A stretch of 64,000 nucleotides of DNA from Flavobacterium sp. (GTDB lineage Bacteria; Bacteroidota; Bacteroidia; Flavobacteriales; Flavobacteriaceae): NCBI RefSeq assembly GCF_027484205.1, contig NZ_JAIXUB010000024.1, positions 124,001-188,000 of the forward strand. The letters are read 5' to 3'. The notes below the pieces were generated by a model that saw only the letters and a program-made list of their open reading frames with translations, searched no databases and was not told where the DNA came from. Positions 18,155 to 26,802 of the stretch are shown here, piece by piece. Positions within the stretch are counted from its first letter, which is position 1, and the number at the start of each line of letters is the position of its first letter. Made by a program: the position numbers and the translations under genes.

Positions 18155-19345
18155 ATGAAGAAAGATATACTCTTTGTGATGAATAAATTGAGTTGTGGTG
18201 GTGCTGAAAAATCTTTAGTTTCATTACTTCATTTGATAGATTATTCAAAGTATAATGTTGATTTATATTTGTTTAAACATGAAGGCTTTTTAATGAAGCA
18301 ATTGCCAAAAGAAGTCAATTTGTTGCCTCAACCAAAAGAGTTTCAATATTTTGATATGCCTTTTAAACAAATGGCTTTAGAGTGTTTATCTTCTTTCAAT
18401 TTCAAAATTTTGTGGGCACGATTTAGAATGTCATTAATGCTAAAATCGGAAAAAATCCCTGCTGTTAAAGAACAAAAGGCATGGGAATTTATTGGTCCAT
18501 GTTTAAAAAAAGTGACTAAAAAATATGATGCAACAATTGGTTATTTAGAAAAAATACCAAACTATTTTTGTGTTGATCATGTGAATGCTGATATAAAAAT
18601 TGGGTTTGTAAACAACGATTATAAATTGTTGATGCTCGATGAAGCCATTGATATTCCTTATTTTGAAAAACTAGATTACATTGTTACAGTTTCTGAAGCT
18701 TGTGAGGATATTCTCGTTGATTGTTTTCCTCAGTTCAAACACAAAATCAGAATGATGTATAATATTTTGACAGAAAAAACAATCAATGGTTTAGCAGAAG
18801 AATCAATTTCTGATTTCGATGAATCTAATATAAATTTGGTTTCCCTTGGAAGATTAAATTATCAAAAAGCTTTTGATGGTGCTATTGAAGCTTGCGCCAT
18901 TTTAGTGAAAAGAAATCCAAAAATTAAATGGTATGTTCTTGGTGATGGTGAAGATAGACAAAAACTTGAAAAGTTAATTGCGCAACATCATCTTCAAAAT
19001 AATTTTATATTATTAGGAATAAAAGAAAATCCATATCCATATATTAAAAAGGCAACGCTGTATGTTCAACCTTCGCGTTTTGAAGGAAAATCGCTTGCCA
19101 TTGATGAGGCTAAAATTATTTGTAAACCAATTCTTGTTACCAATTTTCCATCAGCAAAAGATCAGATTACTGATGGTGTAAATGGAAGAATTGTAGGTAT
19201 GGAACCAATTGATATTGCTAACGGAATTGAAACTTTAGTAAATGATTCAAAAACGATGAATTTGTTTGTAGAAAATTTACAAAAAGAAGAAACAGGCACT
19301 GAAAGTGAAATGAGTAAATTATATGATTTAATCGAAAGTAAATAA
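18155..19345 (+). CDS. GT4 family glycosyltransferase, second of a tandem pair
   Basis: 396 residues, paralogous to the gene at 16964. It begins ILFVMNKLSCGGAEKSLVSL and has SLGRLNYQKAFDGAI, WYVLGDGEDRQKLEKL and YVQPSRFEGKSLAIDEAKI in the C-terminal donor domain. The GLI/KENPYPYI loop is identical between the two. The acceptor domain has drifted more than the donor domain (compare the middle part, 60-130), which fits two enzymes that use the same type of donor but different acceptors. That last point is inference. It lies 6 bases after its paralogue. Confidence 0.87.
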   Translation: MKKDILFVMNKLSCGGAEKSLVSLLHLIDYSKYNVDLYLFKHEGFLMKQLPKEVNLLPQPKEFQYFDMPFKQMALECLSSFNFKILWARFRMSLMLKSEKIPAVKEQKAWEFIGPCLKKVTKKYDATIGYLEKIPNYFCVDHVNADIKIGFVNNDYKLLMLDEAIDIPYFEKLDYIVTVSEACEDILVDCFPQFKHKIRMMYNILTEKTINGLAEESISDFDESNINLVSLGRLNYQKAFDGAIEACAILVKRNPKIKWYVLGDGEDRQKLEKLIAQHHLQNNFILLGIKENPYPYIKKATLYVQPSRFEGKSLAIDEAKIICKPILVTNFPSAKDQITDGVNGRIVGMEPIDIANGIETLVNDSKTMNLFVENLQKEETGTESEMSKLYDLIESK

Positions 19346-19346
19346 A

Positions 19347-20507
19347 ATGTTGTATTTTCTAATTTTATTGTTGGTTTTTGTATTTTCAATTTTAATAATT
19401 GATTGGATTCCACAGTTCAATACTTGGCAAAGCCGCATTAAAATTGGGAAATTTGAGGATAAAAATTTTTGGAATCAAAAAGTAGTTGAAGTTTCAAAAA
19501 AGTGGTTGAACAAAACACCAACAATAAAATTGACCGATAATAATCGCTTGATAATTATTGATATTATAAAAGGGAATTATAAAAGAAATTCCATTCAATC
19601 TTGGCAAAAAGCGTCATTATTATTAGGATTAAATCAGTTTGCTATTAAAAATAATGATGCAGAAGTAAAAAAAATAATTCAAAATTATGTCCTTTCAGAA
19701 ATAGATTCTAATGGAAATTGGGAGCAAAATCCAACCGAAATAGACGCAATAATCTTAGCTTATGCCATATTAAAAGTTGATGGTTTAGATGTTCAAAAAT
19801 ATAAACCGGCTTTGGATTTTAGTTATAATTTAATTCAAAATCTAAAAGGAACAGACGGAACAATTGCCTACAGAAAGCATATTTCAGATTTTAGATTTGT
19901 TGATACTATTGGATTTATTTCACCTTTTTTAATTCGTTACGGAACATTATTTAGTAATCAAGATGCTATCGATTTAGGGATAAAACAAATTACAGAATTC
20001 AACAAATTTGCAATGCTGAATGAGGAGTTTATTCCTTGCCATACTTATAACATTAAAAGCAATTTACCAGTTGGATTATTTGGTTGGGGAAGAGGTTTAG
20101 GTTGGTATGCTATTGGTTTAATTGATGGCTGGAAAGAACTTCCTGAAACGCATTCTCAAAAAAAGGAGATGACGCAATTGGTAACAAAATTTGCTCAAAT
20201 GGCAATGAAATTTCAAAATGAAAATGGAAGTTGGAATTGGCTAATTTTAAACCGACAATCACAAGCTGATTCGTCAACAACGGCAACGTTAGCTTGGTTT
20301 TTAGCTAATGCTGCGTCAATTTCTGAAATTAGTGATAAAGCAAATTCTTCAAAAGAAAAAGCACTCAATTATTTGCAAAAAGTTACTCGAAGGAGTGGAG
20401 CAATCGATTTTTCTCAAGGCGATACAAAAGGAATTGGTGTTCACTCGCAAGAGTTTGATATTTTGCCTTTTACACAAGGTTTTTGTTTAAGAACTTTAAA
20501 CTTATAA
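19347..20507 (+). CDS. GH88/GH105-like (alpha/alpha)6-barrel protein with N-terminal membrane anchor
   Basis: 386 residues. The first about 20 form one hydrophobic helix (LYFLILLLVFVFSILIIDW) without a signal-peptidase site, so the protein is probably membrane-anchored. The rest resembles the unsaturated glucuronyl/galacturonyl hydrolase family (PF07470): FVDTIGFISPFLIRYG with the candidate catalytic Asp186 and GWGRGLGWYAIGLIDGW. QADSSTTATLAW closes the barrel. Family enzymes hydrate the unsaturated sugar left by polysaccharide lyases. Finding one within a biosynthetic block, next to glycosyltransferases and a flippase, is unusual. It might trim or edit the glycan. Function within the locus is not established. 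Confidence 0.75.
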   Translation: MLYFLILLLVFVFSILIIDWIPQFNTWQSRIKIGKFEDKNFWNQKVVEVSKKWLNKTPTIKLTDNNRLIIIDIIKGNYKRNSIQSWQKASLLLGLNQFAIKNNDAEVKKIIQNYVLSEIDSNGNWEQNPTEIDAIILAYAILKVDGLDVQKYKPALDFSYNLIQNLKGTDGTIAYRKHISDFRFVDTIGFISPFLIRYGTLFSNQDAIDLGIKQITEFNKFAMLNEEFIPCHTYNIKSNLPVGLFGWGRGLGWYAIGLIDGWKELPETHSQKKEMTQLVTKFAQMAMKFQNENGSWNWLILNRQSQADSSTTATLAWFLANAASISEISDKANSSKEKALNYLQKVTRRSGAIDFSQGDTKGIGVHSQEFDILPFTQGFCLRTLNL

Positions 20508-20521
20508 ATCAAAACCATTAA

Positions 20522-22063
20522 ATGAATAGTAGTTCAAGACTTTCTAATTCTATAAAAAATATTTCTTTTGGATTGTTTGCTCAAACAACTCAAATGGTTT
20601 TAGGATTTGTAACTCGAACTATTTTTATTCAATTTTTAGCTGTTGAATATCTAGGAGTTAACGGATTGTTTTCTAATATTTTGACACTTTTGTCATTAAC
20701 GGAACTCGGAATTACAACCGCAATTGTGTATTCACTGTACAAACCATTAGCTGAAAAAGACGAACGAAAATTAGCAGGTTTAGTTAACTTTTTTTCAAAA
20801 GTTTATACAAAAATTGCTCTAATTGTTGCCGCTTTAGGATTGTTAGTTGTCCCGTTTTTAAATCAAATTGTTGAAAATCCGCCACAAAAAATCAAAGAGG
20901 ATTTAATTTTAATTTATTTAATTTTTTTATTCAACACGGTTTCTACTTATTTCATGCAGTATAAGCAGAGTTTGTTTCATGCTGATCAAAAAAGTCATAT
21001 CATTTCTAAATACAACATTTTTGTTTTTTTGTTTCAAAATTTGTTTCAAATAATTGTACTTGTTTTATTTAAAAATTTCATTCTTTATCTACTCATCCAA
21101 TCTTTTTTTCAAATAGTGAGTAATTTTATAATTTCAAGAAAAGTAGCTCAACATTATCCATTTTTGAAAAAGTACAATACAGAAAAAGTTGATGAAGAAA
21201 CTAAAAATAAAATCTTTTCTAATGTAAAATCTACGGGTTTAATAAAAGTTGGTGGTTTACTTGTCAATAGTACAGATAACTTAATTCTAAATTATTTTTC
21301 AGGTTTAATTCTTGTTGGATTTTTATCAAATTATGTACTATTAATTGGTTTAGCTTCTGGATTGATAGTTCAAGTATTTTCAAGTTTGCAAGGAATTATT
21401 GGAAATATAAATGTAACAGAATCAAAGGAAAAGCAAATTAGTACGTTCAATTTTATAAATTTTGCTAATTTTTGGATTTATGGAATGGCAACCATTGGAA
21501 TTGCTTTTTTAATGAATGATTTTATAAAGATATGGATTGGAGTAAAATTCTTATTGCCTATAGAAATTGTCATTGCTCTAGCTATAAATTTTTATATGTT
21601 TGGAATGCAAAGTGCAGTTTGGAGTTTTAAAAGTTCGTATGGATTTTTTAAACAAGGTCAATATTTAGTTATTCTTACGGCAATTTTAAATTTAATTCTA
21701 TCTTTTATTTTAGGATATTATTTTGGACTTTTAGGTATTTTAATAGCAACTGCAATAGCGCGATTAGTCACAAACTGTTGGTATGATCCATACATTGTGT
21801 TCAAATTAGGATTTAATTTAAGTCCGATGATTTACTTTAAAAAATATTTGAAATACTTATTTTTGGTAATTATATCCATCGCAGTATTATTTGGAATTAA
21901 TCATTTTATATCATTTGATGGCATTTTTGGATTAGTATTTAAATTGGTTTTGGTTTTAGTAATCCCAAATATTTTAATCTTTTTTGCATTCAAAAACGCT
22001 ACAGAATTATTGAGTTGTTATCAAATAATAAAATCAGTTTTTCAAAAAATATTGAAAAGATAA
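20522..22063 (+). CDS. wzx: Wzx-type oligosaccharide flippase
   Basis: 513 residues with about 12-14 membrane helices of the polysaccharide-transport branch of the MOP superfamily. The N-terminal pattern NISFGLFAQTTQMVLGFVTR, then YLGVNGLFSNILTLLSLTELG, is typical of Wzx/RfbX proteins. A basic loop precedes helix 7 (TGLIKVGGLLVNSTDNLIL). It would move undecaprenyl-diphosphate-linked repeat units across the inner membrane. Together with the EpsG-like polymerase at 24824 and a Wzc/Wza pair it makes a Wzx/Wzy pathway. Confidence 0.92.
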   Translation: MNSSSRLSNSIKNISFGLFAQTTQMVLGFVTRTIFIQFLAVEYLGVNGLFSNILTLLSLTELGITTAIVYSLYKPLAEKDERKLAGLVNFFSKVYTKIALIVAALGLLVVPFLNQIVENPPQKIKEDLILIYLIFLFNTVSTYFMQYKQSLFHADQKSHIISKYNIFVFLFQNLFQIIVLVLFKNFILYLLIQSFFQIVSNFIISRKVAQHYPFLKKYNTEKVDEETKNKIFSNVKSTGLIKVGGLLVNSTDNLILNYFSGLILVGFLSNYVLLIGLASGLIVQVFSSLQGIIGNINVTESKEKQISTFNFINFANFWIYGMATIGIAFLMNDFIKIWIGVKFLLPIEIVIALAINFYMFGMQSAVWSFKSSYGFFKQGQYLVILTAILNLILSFILGYYFGLLGILIATAIARLVTNCWYDPYIVFKLGFNLSPMIYFKKYLKYLFLVIISIAVLFGINHFISFDGIFGLVFKLVLVLVIPNILIFFAFKNATELLSCYQIIKSVFQKILKR

Positions 22064-22070
22064 ATTCAAA

Positions 22071-23165
22071 ATGAAGTTACTTTATATCACAAATGGTGTC
22101 AATGGTTCTGGCGGTTTAGAAAGAGTTCTTTCTATAAAAGCAAGCTATTTAGTTGATAAATTGGGCTATGAAGTAACAATTTTAGGATTGAATAAAGGTT
22201 GTTCTAATTTATTTTATGAATTTAGTAATCAAATAAAATTTGAAGAAATTGAAGTTTCAGGAAATCCGTTTTCTTACATTAAAAAATATATTTCTGGAAT
22301 TAAGGACACTATAAAAAAATTAAATCCTGATGTAGTTATTGTTTGTGATGATGGATTGAAAGCATTCTCTCTGCCTACAATTCTAGGAAAAGCAAAACCT
22401 ATTATTTATGAACGTCACGTTTCTAAAAATATTGAAATAGGTAAGGATTTTAATGTTTTTAAATTGATTATTGCTAAAACCAAAATGAAAATCATGGAAG
22501 TTTTAGGTAGTACATTTACAAAATTTATCGTTTTAACTAAAGAAAATACTAAGGAATGGAATTTGAAAAACCTTCAAATTATTTCTAATCCACTTTCTTT
22601 TTATCCAAATGAGAGTGCTACTTTACAAAACAAAAAAGTAATTGCTGTAGGAAAACAAAGTTATCAAAAAGGTTACGATAGATTATTAGTTAGTTGGCAA
22701 ACGGTTATAGCTAAAAATCCTAATTGGAAACTAGAAATATATGGAAAGAAAGATAGTACTCAAGGATTAGAAAATTTAGCAAAAGAGTTGAATATTGCAT
22801 CTTCTGTCACTTTTTTTGAACCTGAAAAAAATATTTTACCTAAATATTTAGATAGTTCCATTTATGTAATGTCATCGCGATTTGAAGGTTTTGGAATGGT
22901 TTTGATAGAAGCAATGGCTTGTGGAATTCCTTGTGTATCATTTGATTGTCCTTTTGGACCAAGTGATATCATCCAAAATGATGTTGATGGATTTTTAGTT
23001 GATAATAACAATACAGATGAACTAACAAATCGATTAAATCAATTGATTGAAGACGAAAATTTACGCTTAAAAATGGGAGCAAATGCAAAAGAAAATGTAA
23101 AGCGATTTTTACCTGAAACTATTATGAGTCAATGGGATAATTTATTTAAAACCTATAAAAATTGA
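22071..23165 (+). CDS. GT4 family glycosyltransferase, first of a second tandem pair
   Basis: 364 residues, GT-B fold. N-terminal LLYITNGVNGSGGLERVLSI; donor domain with AVGKQSYQKGYDRLL, WKLEIYGKKDSTQGLENL and SSRFEGFGMVLIEAMACG (E-x7-E). The late segment IPCVSFDCPFGPSDII is shared with the next gene as IPVISFDCPTGPRNII, showing that the two are paralogues. This family includes transferases that add GalNAc or galactose to lipid-linked chains, but specificity cannot be read. The stop overlaps the TTG start of the next gene. Confidence 0.87.
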   Translation: MKLLYITNGVNGSGGLERVLSIKASYLVDKLGYEVTILGLNKGCSNLFYEFSNQIKFEEIEVSGNPFSYIKKYISGIKDTIKKLNPDVVIVCDDGLKAFSLPTILGKAKPIIYERHVSKNIEIGKDFNVFKLIIAKTKMKIMEVLGSTFTKFIVLTKENTKEWNLKNLQIISNPLSFYPNESATLQNKKVIAVGKQSYQKGYDRLLVSWQTVIAKNPNWKLEIYGKKDSTQGLENLAKELNIASSVTFFEPEKNILPKYLDSSIYVMSSRFEGFGMVLIEAMACGIPCVSFDCPFGPSDIIQNDVDGFLVDNNNTDELTNRLNQLIEDENLRLKMGANAKENVKRFLPETIMSQWDNLFKTYKN

Positions 23166-24268
23166 AGAAAATTGTAATTTTAGTAGATCAATTAAATTCT
23201 CATGGAGGAATTGAGCGTTTAGTGGCAATTAAAGCGAACTACTGGGCTACTGTTTTTAATTATGACGTCACAATAATCAGCACTGAACAACATAATAAAC
23301 CATTAATTTATGACCTTTCTAATCAAGTAAAGTTTGTTGATTTAGCTGTTAATTACCAACGTGAAAAGAGTTATTTTTCAATTGGAAACGTCTTGAAATT
23401 TGTTTCAAATATTTTTCAAATTCAACGTTATATTTTGAAGCAAAACCCTGATTTTATTATTGTTGCTTCTCATATTCCAATTACATATTTCTTACCTTTT
23501 TTATACAGAAGAGCAAAAATTTCTAAAGAATTTCATTTCTCAAAATTCAGAATCAATAATAGTGGATTTAAACAAAAAGTTCTCAATTTTATTGAATCTA
23601 AATATGATAGCTTAATTGTTTTAAGTCAAGAGGAAAAAGATTTTTATGTGTCAAAAAATGCAGTTGTGATTCCTAATCCAATTGAAAATCAAATTATTGA
23701 TAATGGATTTGAAATAGTAAAGAATCAAAATATTGCAGTTGCTGTTGGACGATTTGCTCCTGTAAAAAGATTGGAGAAAATGGTTGAGATTTGGAGTCAA
23801 TTTTCCGTCACTAATCCCAATTGGAAATTGCATATCTTTGGCACAGTTGGAAATGATTATTATAAAGAGATTGAACAGCTTGTTATAAAAAAAAACTTGC
23901 AAGAGGTTATCCTTTTTAAAGGACAATCAAATACGATTGAAGAAGAAATTAGTAAAGCAAAAATTTTATTGATGACTTCAGAACAAGAGTGTTTTCCAAT
24001 GGTAATTCTTGAAGCAAATTCTGTTGGAATACCAGTAATTTCATTTGATTGTCCAACAGGACCAAGAAATATAATTCATCACAATGTTGATGGGATTTTA
24101 GTTGAACATAATAATATCAATAATTTTGTAAATGAATTGATTCGGTTTGATTCTGATGAAAATTTGCAAAAGAAATTATCAAATAATTCAAAAGAAAACG
24201 CAAAAAAATATTCCCTTGAGCTTATTATGAAACAATGGGATGAACTCATTTTTAAGGCAAATGATTAG
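23162..24268 (+). CDS. GT4 family glycosyltransferase, second of a second tandem pair (TTG start)
   Basis: 368 residues, paralogous to the preceding gene. The start is TTG at 23162, in the TTGA overlap with the previous stop. This start is supported because it puts KKIVILVDQLNSHGGIERL exactly where the GT4 first strand must begin, and no in-frame ATG exists before the domain. The donor domain has AVGRFAPVKRLEKMV, WKLHIFGTVGNDYY and MTSEQECFPMVILEANSVG (E-x7-E). Cys stands where Gly is more usual after the first Glu. Role: sugar addition to the lipid-linked repeat unit. Confidence 0.85.
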   Translation: MKKIVILVDQLNSHGGIERLVAIKANYWATVFNYDVTIISTEQHNKPLIYDLSNQVKFVDLAVNYQREKSYFSIGNVLKFVSNIFQIQRYILKQNPDFIIVASHIPITYFLPFLYRRAKISKEFHFSKFRINNSGFKQKVLNFIESKYDSLIVLSQEEKDFYVSKNAVVIPNPIENQIIDNGFEIVKNQNIAVAVGRFAPVKRLEKMVEIWSQFSVTNPNWKLHIFGTVGNDYYKEIEQLVIKKNLQEVILFKGQSNTIEEEISKAKILLMTSEQECFPMVILEANSVGIPVISFDCPTGPRNIIHHNVDGILVEHNNINNFVNELIRFDSDENLQKKLSNNSKENAKKYSLELIMKQWDELIFKAND

Positions 24269-24830
24269 AAAAATAGTTTACTTTTTTGGACAAATTTTAT
24301 TTTTTCCACACTTGATTCTTTTCTTGTTTTCAAGCAACAAAGAATTAGTGATTGATGATTTGTATTCAAGAAATACTAGGCAAACAAGTTTTGCAACTGT
24401 TTCTTACGATTTGACTTTTCAGTTATTAATCAGTAAGTACTTTAGAACACTTTTTTATTTTAGAACAACTTCTGTTTTTGCTAAAATTCTAAGGTTTTTT
24501 TACCCAAAACACCAGTCATTCACAATAGATATTAATACAAAAATTGATGGAGGTTTGCATCTTGCTCATCCATATTCTACTATTTTGAATGCAGCATCAA
24601 TTGGTAAAAATGTTTATGTAAATCATTTAGTTACCGTTGGAGAAAAAGACGGTAAAAAACCAATTATTGGAAATAATGTAGAACTTCATGCTGGATGTAT
24701 CGTCATTGGTGGAATTACAATCGGTGACAATGTTATCATTGGTGCAGGATCAGTTGTAGTAAAAGATGTTCCTACTAACTCAATTGCAGTTGGAAATCCT
24801 GCAAGGATAATTGAATCAAAGAAATGTTGA
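24261..24830 (+). CDS. Serine-acetyltransferase-like hexapeptide O-acetyltransferase
   Basis: 189 residues from the ATG at 24261, which overlaps the previous stop (ATGATTAG). An in-frame ATG at 24240 would give 196. A hydrophobic and basic N-terminus (about 1-20) is followed by a helical region, then the left-handed beta-helix typical of CysE-like enzymes. GGLHLAHPYSTILNAA, VYVNHLVTVGEK and PIIGNNVELHAGCIVIGG are seen, closing with VVVKDVPTNSIAVGNPARII. CysE-like proteins in polysaccharide loci usually acetylate a sugar hydroxyl rather than serine. Overlaps the polymerase gene by 7 bases. Confidence 0.82.
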   Translation: MIRKIVYFFGQILFFPHLILFLFSSNKELVIDDLYSRNTRQTSFATVSYDLTFQLLISKYFRTLFYFRTTSVFAKILRFFYPKHQSFTIDINTKIDGGLHLAHPYSTILNAASIGKNVYVNHLVTVGEKDGKKPIIGNNVELHAGCIVIGGITIGDNVIIGAGSVVVKDVPTNSIAVGNPARIIESKKC

Positions 24831-25924
24831 GCTTTATACCTAACGAATATTATTCATCTGTATTTTACCATATTATTTTGGTTGTTGTTTTATTTGTTTT
24901 TTTTGGAACTTATAAAACAGAGTTAACTAACAGTTCGAGTTTAAAGGCAAAAAATGGTTTTGGAATAGTACTCATGTTGTTTATTATCCTTTACATGGGA
25001 TTTAGACCAATCTCTATATATTTTGGAGATATGGTTATTTACAATAGAGAGCTTCAAATGTATATAGATGGCGCACCATTTAATTCAGAATCAGATATAT
25101 TATTTGAGGCTATGAAGTATTTTTATGCAAAGTATCTCAATGCTCAATTATTCTTTTTTACCTGTTCATTTTTTTATTTATACTTACTTTATCTTGGAAC
25201 TAAAAAGATTTTCAAAGATTATTGGTTTTATGCATTTTTGATGTTTATCATCGCTTTTACATTTTGGGCCTATGGAGTAAATGGAATTAGAAACGGACTT
25301 GCAACATCCTTATTTGTTTATGGAATTAGTAAAGAAAAGAAAGTAAATACGATTCTAATTCTTTTTTGTTCTTATTTTATTCACTCTTCAATGATGATCC
25401 CAATTATTGCATATTTAATGACATTTTTATATAGTAACACAAAAGTTTATATTATTTCTTGGATATTACTAATACCATTATCATTAGCAATAGGAGGTTT
25501 CTTTGAATCTTTCTTTTTAGGATTAGGATTTGGAGCAGACAAATTAGACTCTTACTTAGGAGAATTTAATCAAGCAAATGAAGGAGTAGAAATTAGTGTA
25601 GGATTTCGTTGGGATTTTCTTTTATACAGTGCTTCAGGAATTTTTGCTGGTTGGTATTATATTTTTAAGAAAAAGTTTGAAGATATTTTGTATCAAAAAA
25701 TATTCCATATCTATTTGATTTCAAATGGGTTGTGGATTTTAATTATTAGGGCAAATTATTCAAATAGATTTGCTTATTTATCATGGTTTATACTTGGTTT
25801 AGTGTTAATCTATCCTTTGTTAAAAAGTGAGCTTGTTAAAAATCAGCATGTTTTAATTGGTAAAATTTTAATTGTTTATGTTGGATTTACTTATTTAATG
25901 AATGTAATTTTATATAAATCATGA
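24824..25924 (+). CDS. EpsG-family O-antigen/capsule polymerase (Wzy candidate)
   Basis: 366 residues with about 10 membrane helices. The segment MGFRPISIYFGDMVIYNREL, followed by SDILFEAMKYFYAK, matches the EpsG family pattern (R-x-x-x-x-D-x-x-x-Y, then E-x-x-x). FWAYGVNGIRNGLATSLFVYG, HSSMMIPI and ANYSNRFAYLSWF are also EpsG-like. These proteins polymerise lipid-linked repeat units in the periplasm. It is the only Wzy-like protein I recognise in the window and would work with Wzx (20522) and one of the Wzc proteins. Overlaps both neighbours by 4-7 bases. Confidence 0.8.
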   Translation: MLSFIPNEYYSSVFYHIILVVVLFVFFGTYKTELTNSSSLKAKNGFGIVLMLFIILYMGFRPISIYFGDMVIYNRELQMYIDGAPFNSESDILFEAMKYFYAKYLNAQLFFFTCSFFYLYLLYLGTKKIFKDYWFYAFLMFIIAFTFWAYGVNGIRNGLATSLFVYGISKEKKVNTILILFCSYFIHSSMMIPIIAYLMTFLYSNTKVYIISWILLIPLSLAIGGFFESFFLGLGFGADKLDSYLGEFNQANEGVEISVGFRWDFLLYSASGIFAGWYYIFKKKFEDILYQKIFHIYLISNGLWILIIRANYSNRFAYLSWFILGLVLIYPLLKSELVKNQHVLIGKILIVYVGFTYLMNVILYKS

Positions 25925-26802
25925 AAGCAATTACAGTATTTACAACTACATACAATAGAGCGTTTTGTTTGCCACAATTATATCAAAGTTTAGTACATCA
26001 AACGAGTCAAAATTTTTTGTGGCTTGTTGTTGATGATGGTTCCACAGATGATACAAATCAATTGATTCAGCATTGGATTACTGAGAATAAAATCGCTATA
26101 AAATATATTTTTCAAGAAAATCAAGGAATGCATAGCGGTCACAATACTGCTTATCAAAATATTGATACTTTATTGAATGTTTGTATTGATTCAGATGATT
26201 ATATGCCAAGTAATGCTGTAGAACTTATTTTAAAAAATTGGGAATTATATAAAAACGAGAATATTGCTGGTTTTATAGGTCTTGATTCTTATAAAAATGG
26301 TGAAATTATTGGTTCTAAATTTCCCGAGTTATTAAAAAGAACAAAACTCTCTGATGTTTATTTAAAACACAAAATTATTGGTGATAAGAAATTAGTTATA
26401 AAAACAAGTGTTGTAAAAGAATTTCCTCAATACCCAATTTTTAAAGAAGAGCGTTTAGTTCCGCTAGGAACTTTATATTTAATGATTGATCAAAAATATG
26501 ATTGGATTTGTACTAATGATGTTTATTGTATTGTTGAATATCTTGAAGAAGGATCGTCTAGAAATATTTTGAGACAATACAAGAAAAGTCCTAAGGGTTT
26601 TGGCTACTCAAGATTAATCGAAATGAAGTATTCAAAAAGTATTGTTTATAGTTTTTCCAGAGCAGTTCATTATATTTCATCTTGTTTATTTCAACGTAAA
26701 TTAGATTTCTTTACGAATAATCCTAAAAAACTAATCACATTATTTGCAATACCTTTCGGGATTTTATTTCATTTGTTTTTACTTTTTAAAATTAGAAAAT
26801 GA
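25921..26802 (+). CDS. GT2 family glycosyltransferase
   Basis: 293 residues. The GT-A domain starts at residue 4 with ITVFTTTYNRAFCLPQLY and has VVDDGSTDDT (37-45), FQENQGMHSGHNTAY and the metal-binding DSDD (90-93). Two hydrophobic stretches near the C-terminus (about 245-255 and 273-288) may associate with the membrane. The KEERLVPLGTLY segment sits where the catalytic base is usually found, though the usual E-D pair is replaced by E-E. Overlaps the upstream polymerase gene by 4 bases (ATGA) and the downstream GT4 gene by 4 bases. Specificity unknown. Confidence 0.85.
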   Translation: MKAITVFTTTYNRAFCLPQLYQSLVHQTSQNFLWLVVDDGSTDDTNQLIQHWITENKIAIKYIFQENQGMHSGHNTAYQNIDTLLNVCIDSDDYMPSNAVELILKNWELYKNENIAGFIGLDSYKNGEIIGSKFPELLKRTKLSDVYLKHKIIGDKKLVIKTSVVKEFPQYPIFKEERLVPLGTLYLMIDQKYDWICTNDVYCIVEYLEEGSSRNILRQYKKSPKGFGYSRLIEMKYSKSIVYSFSRAVHYISSCLFQRKLDFFTNNPKKLITLFAIPFGILFHLFLLFKIRK

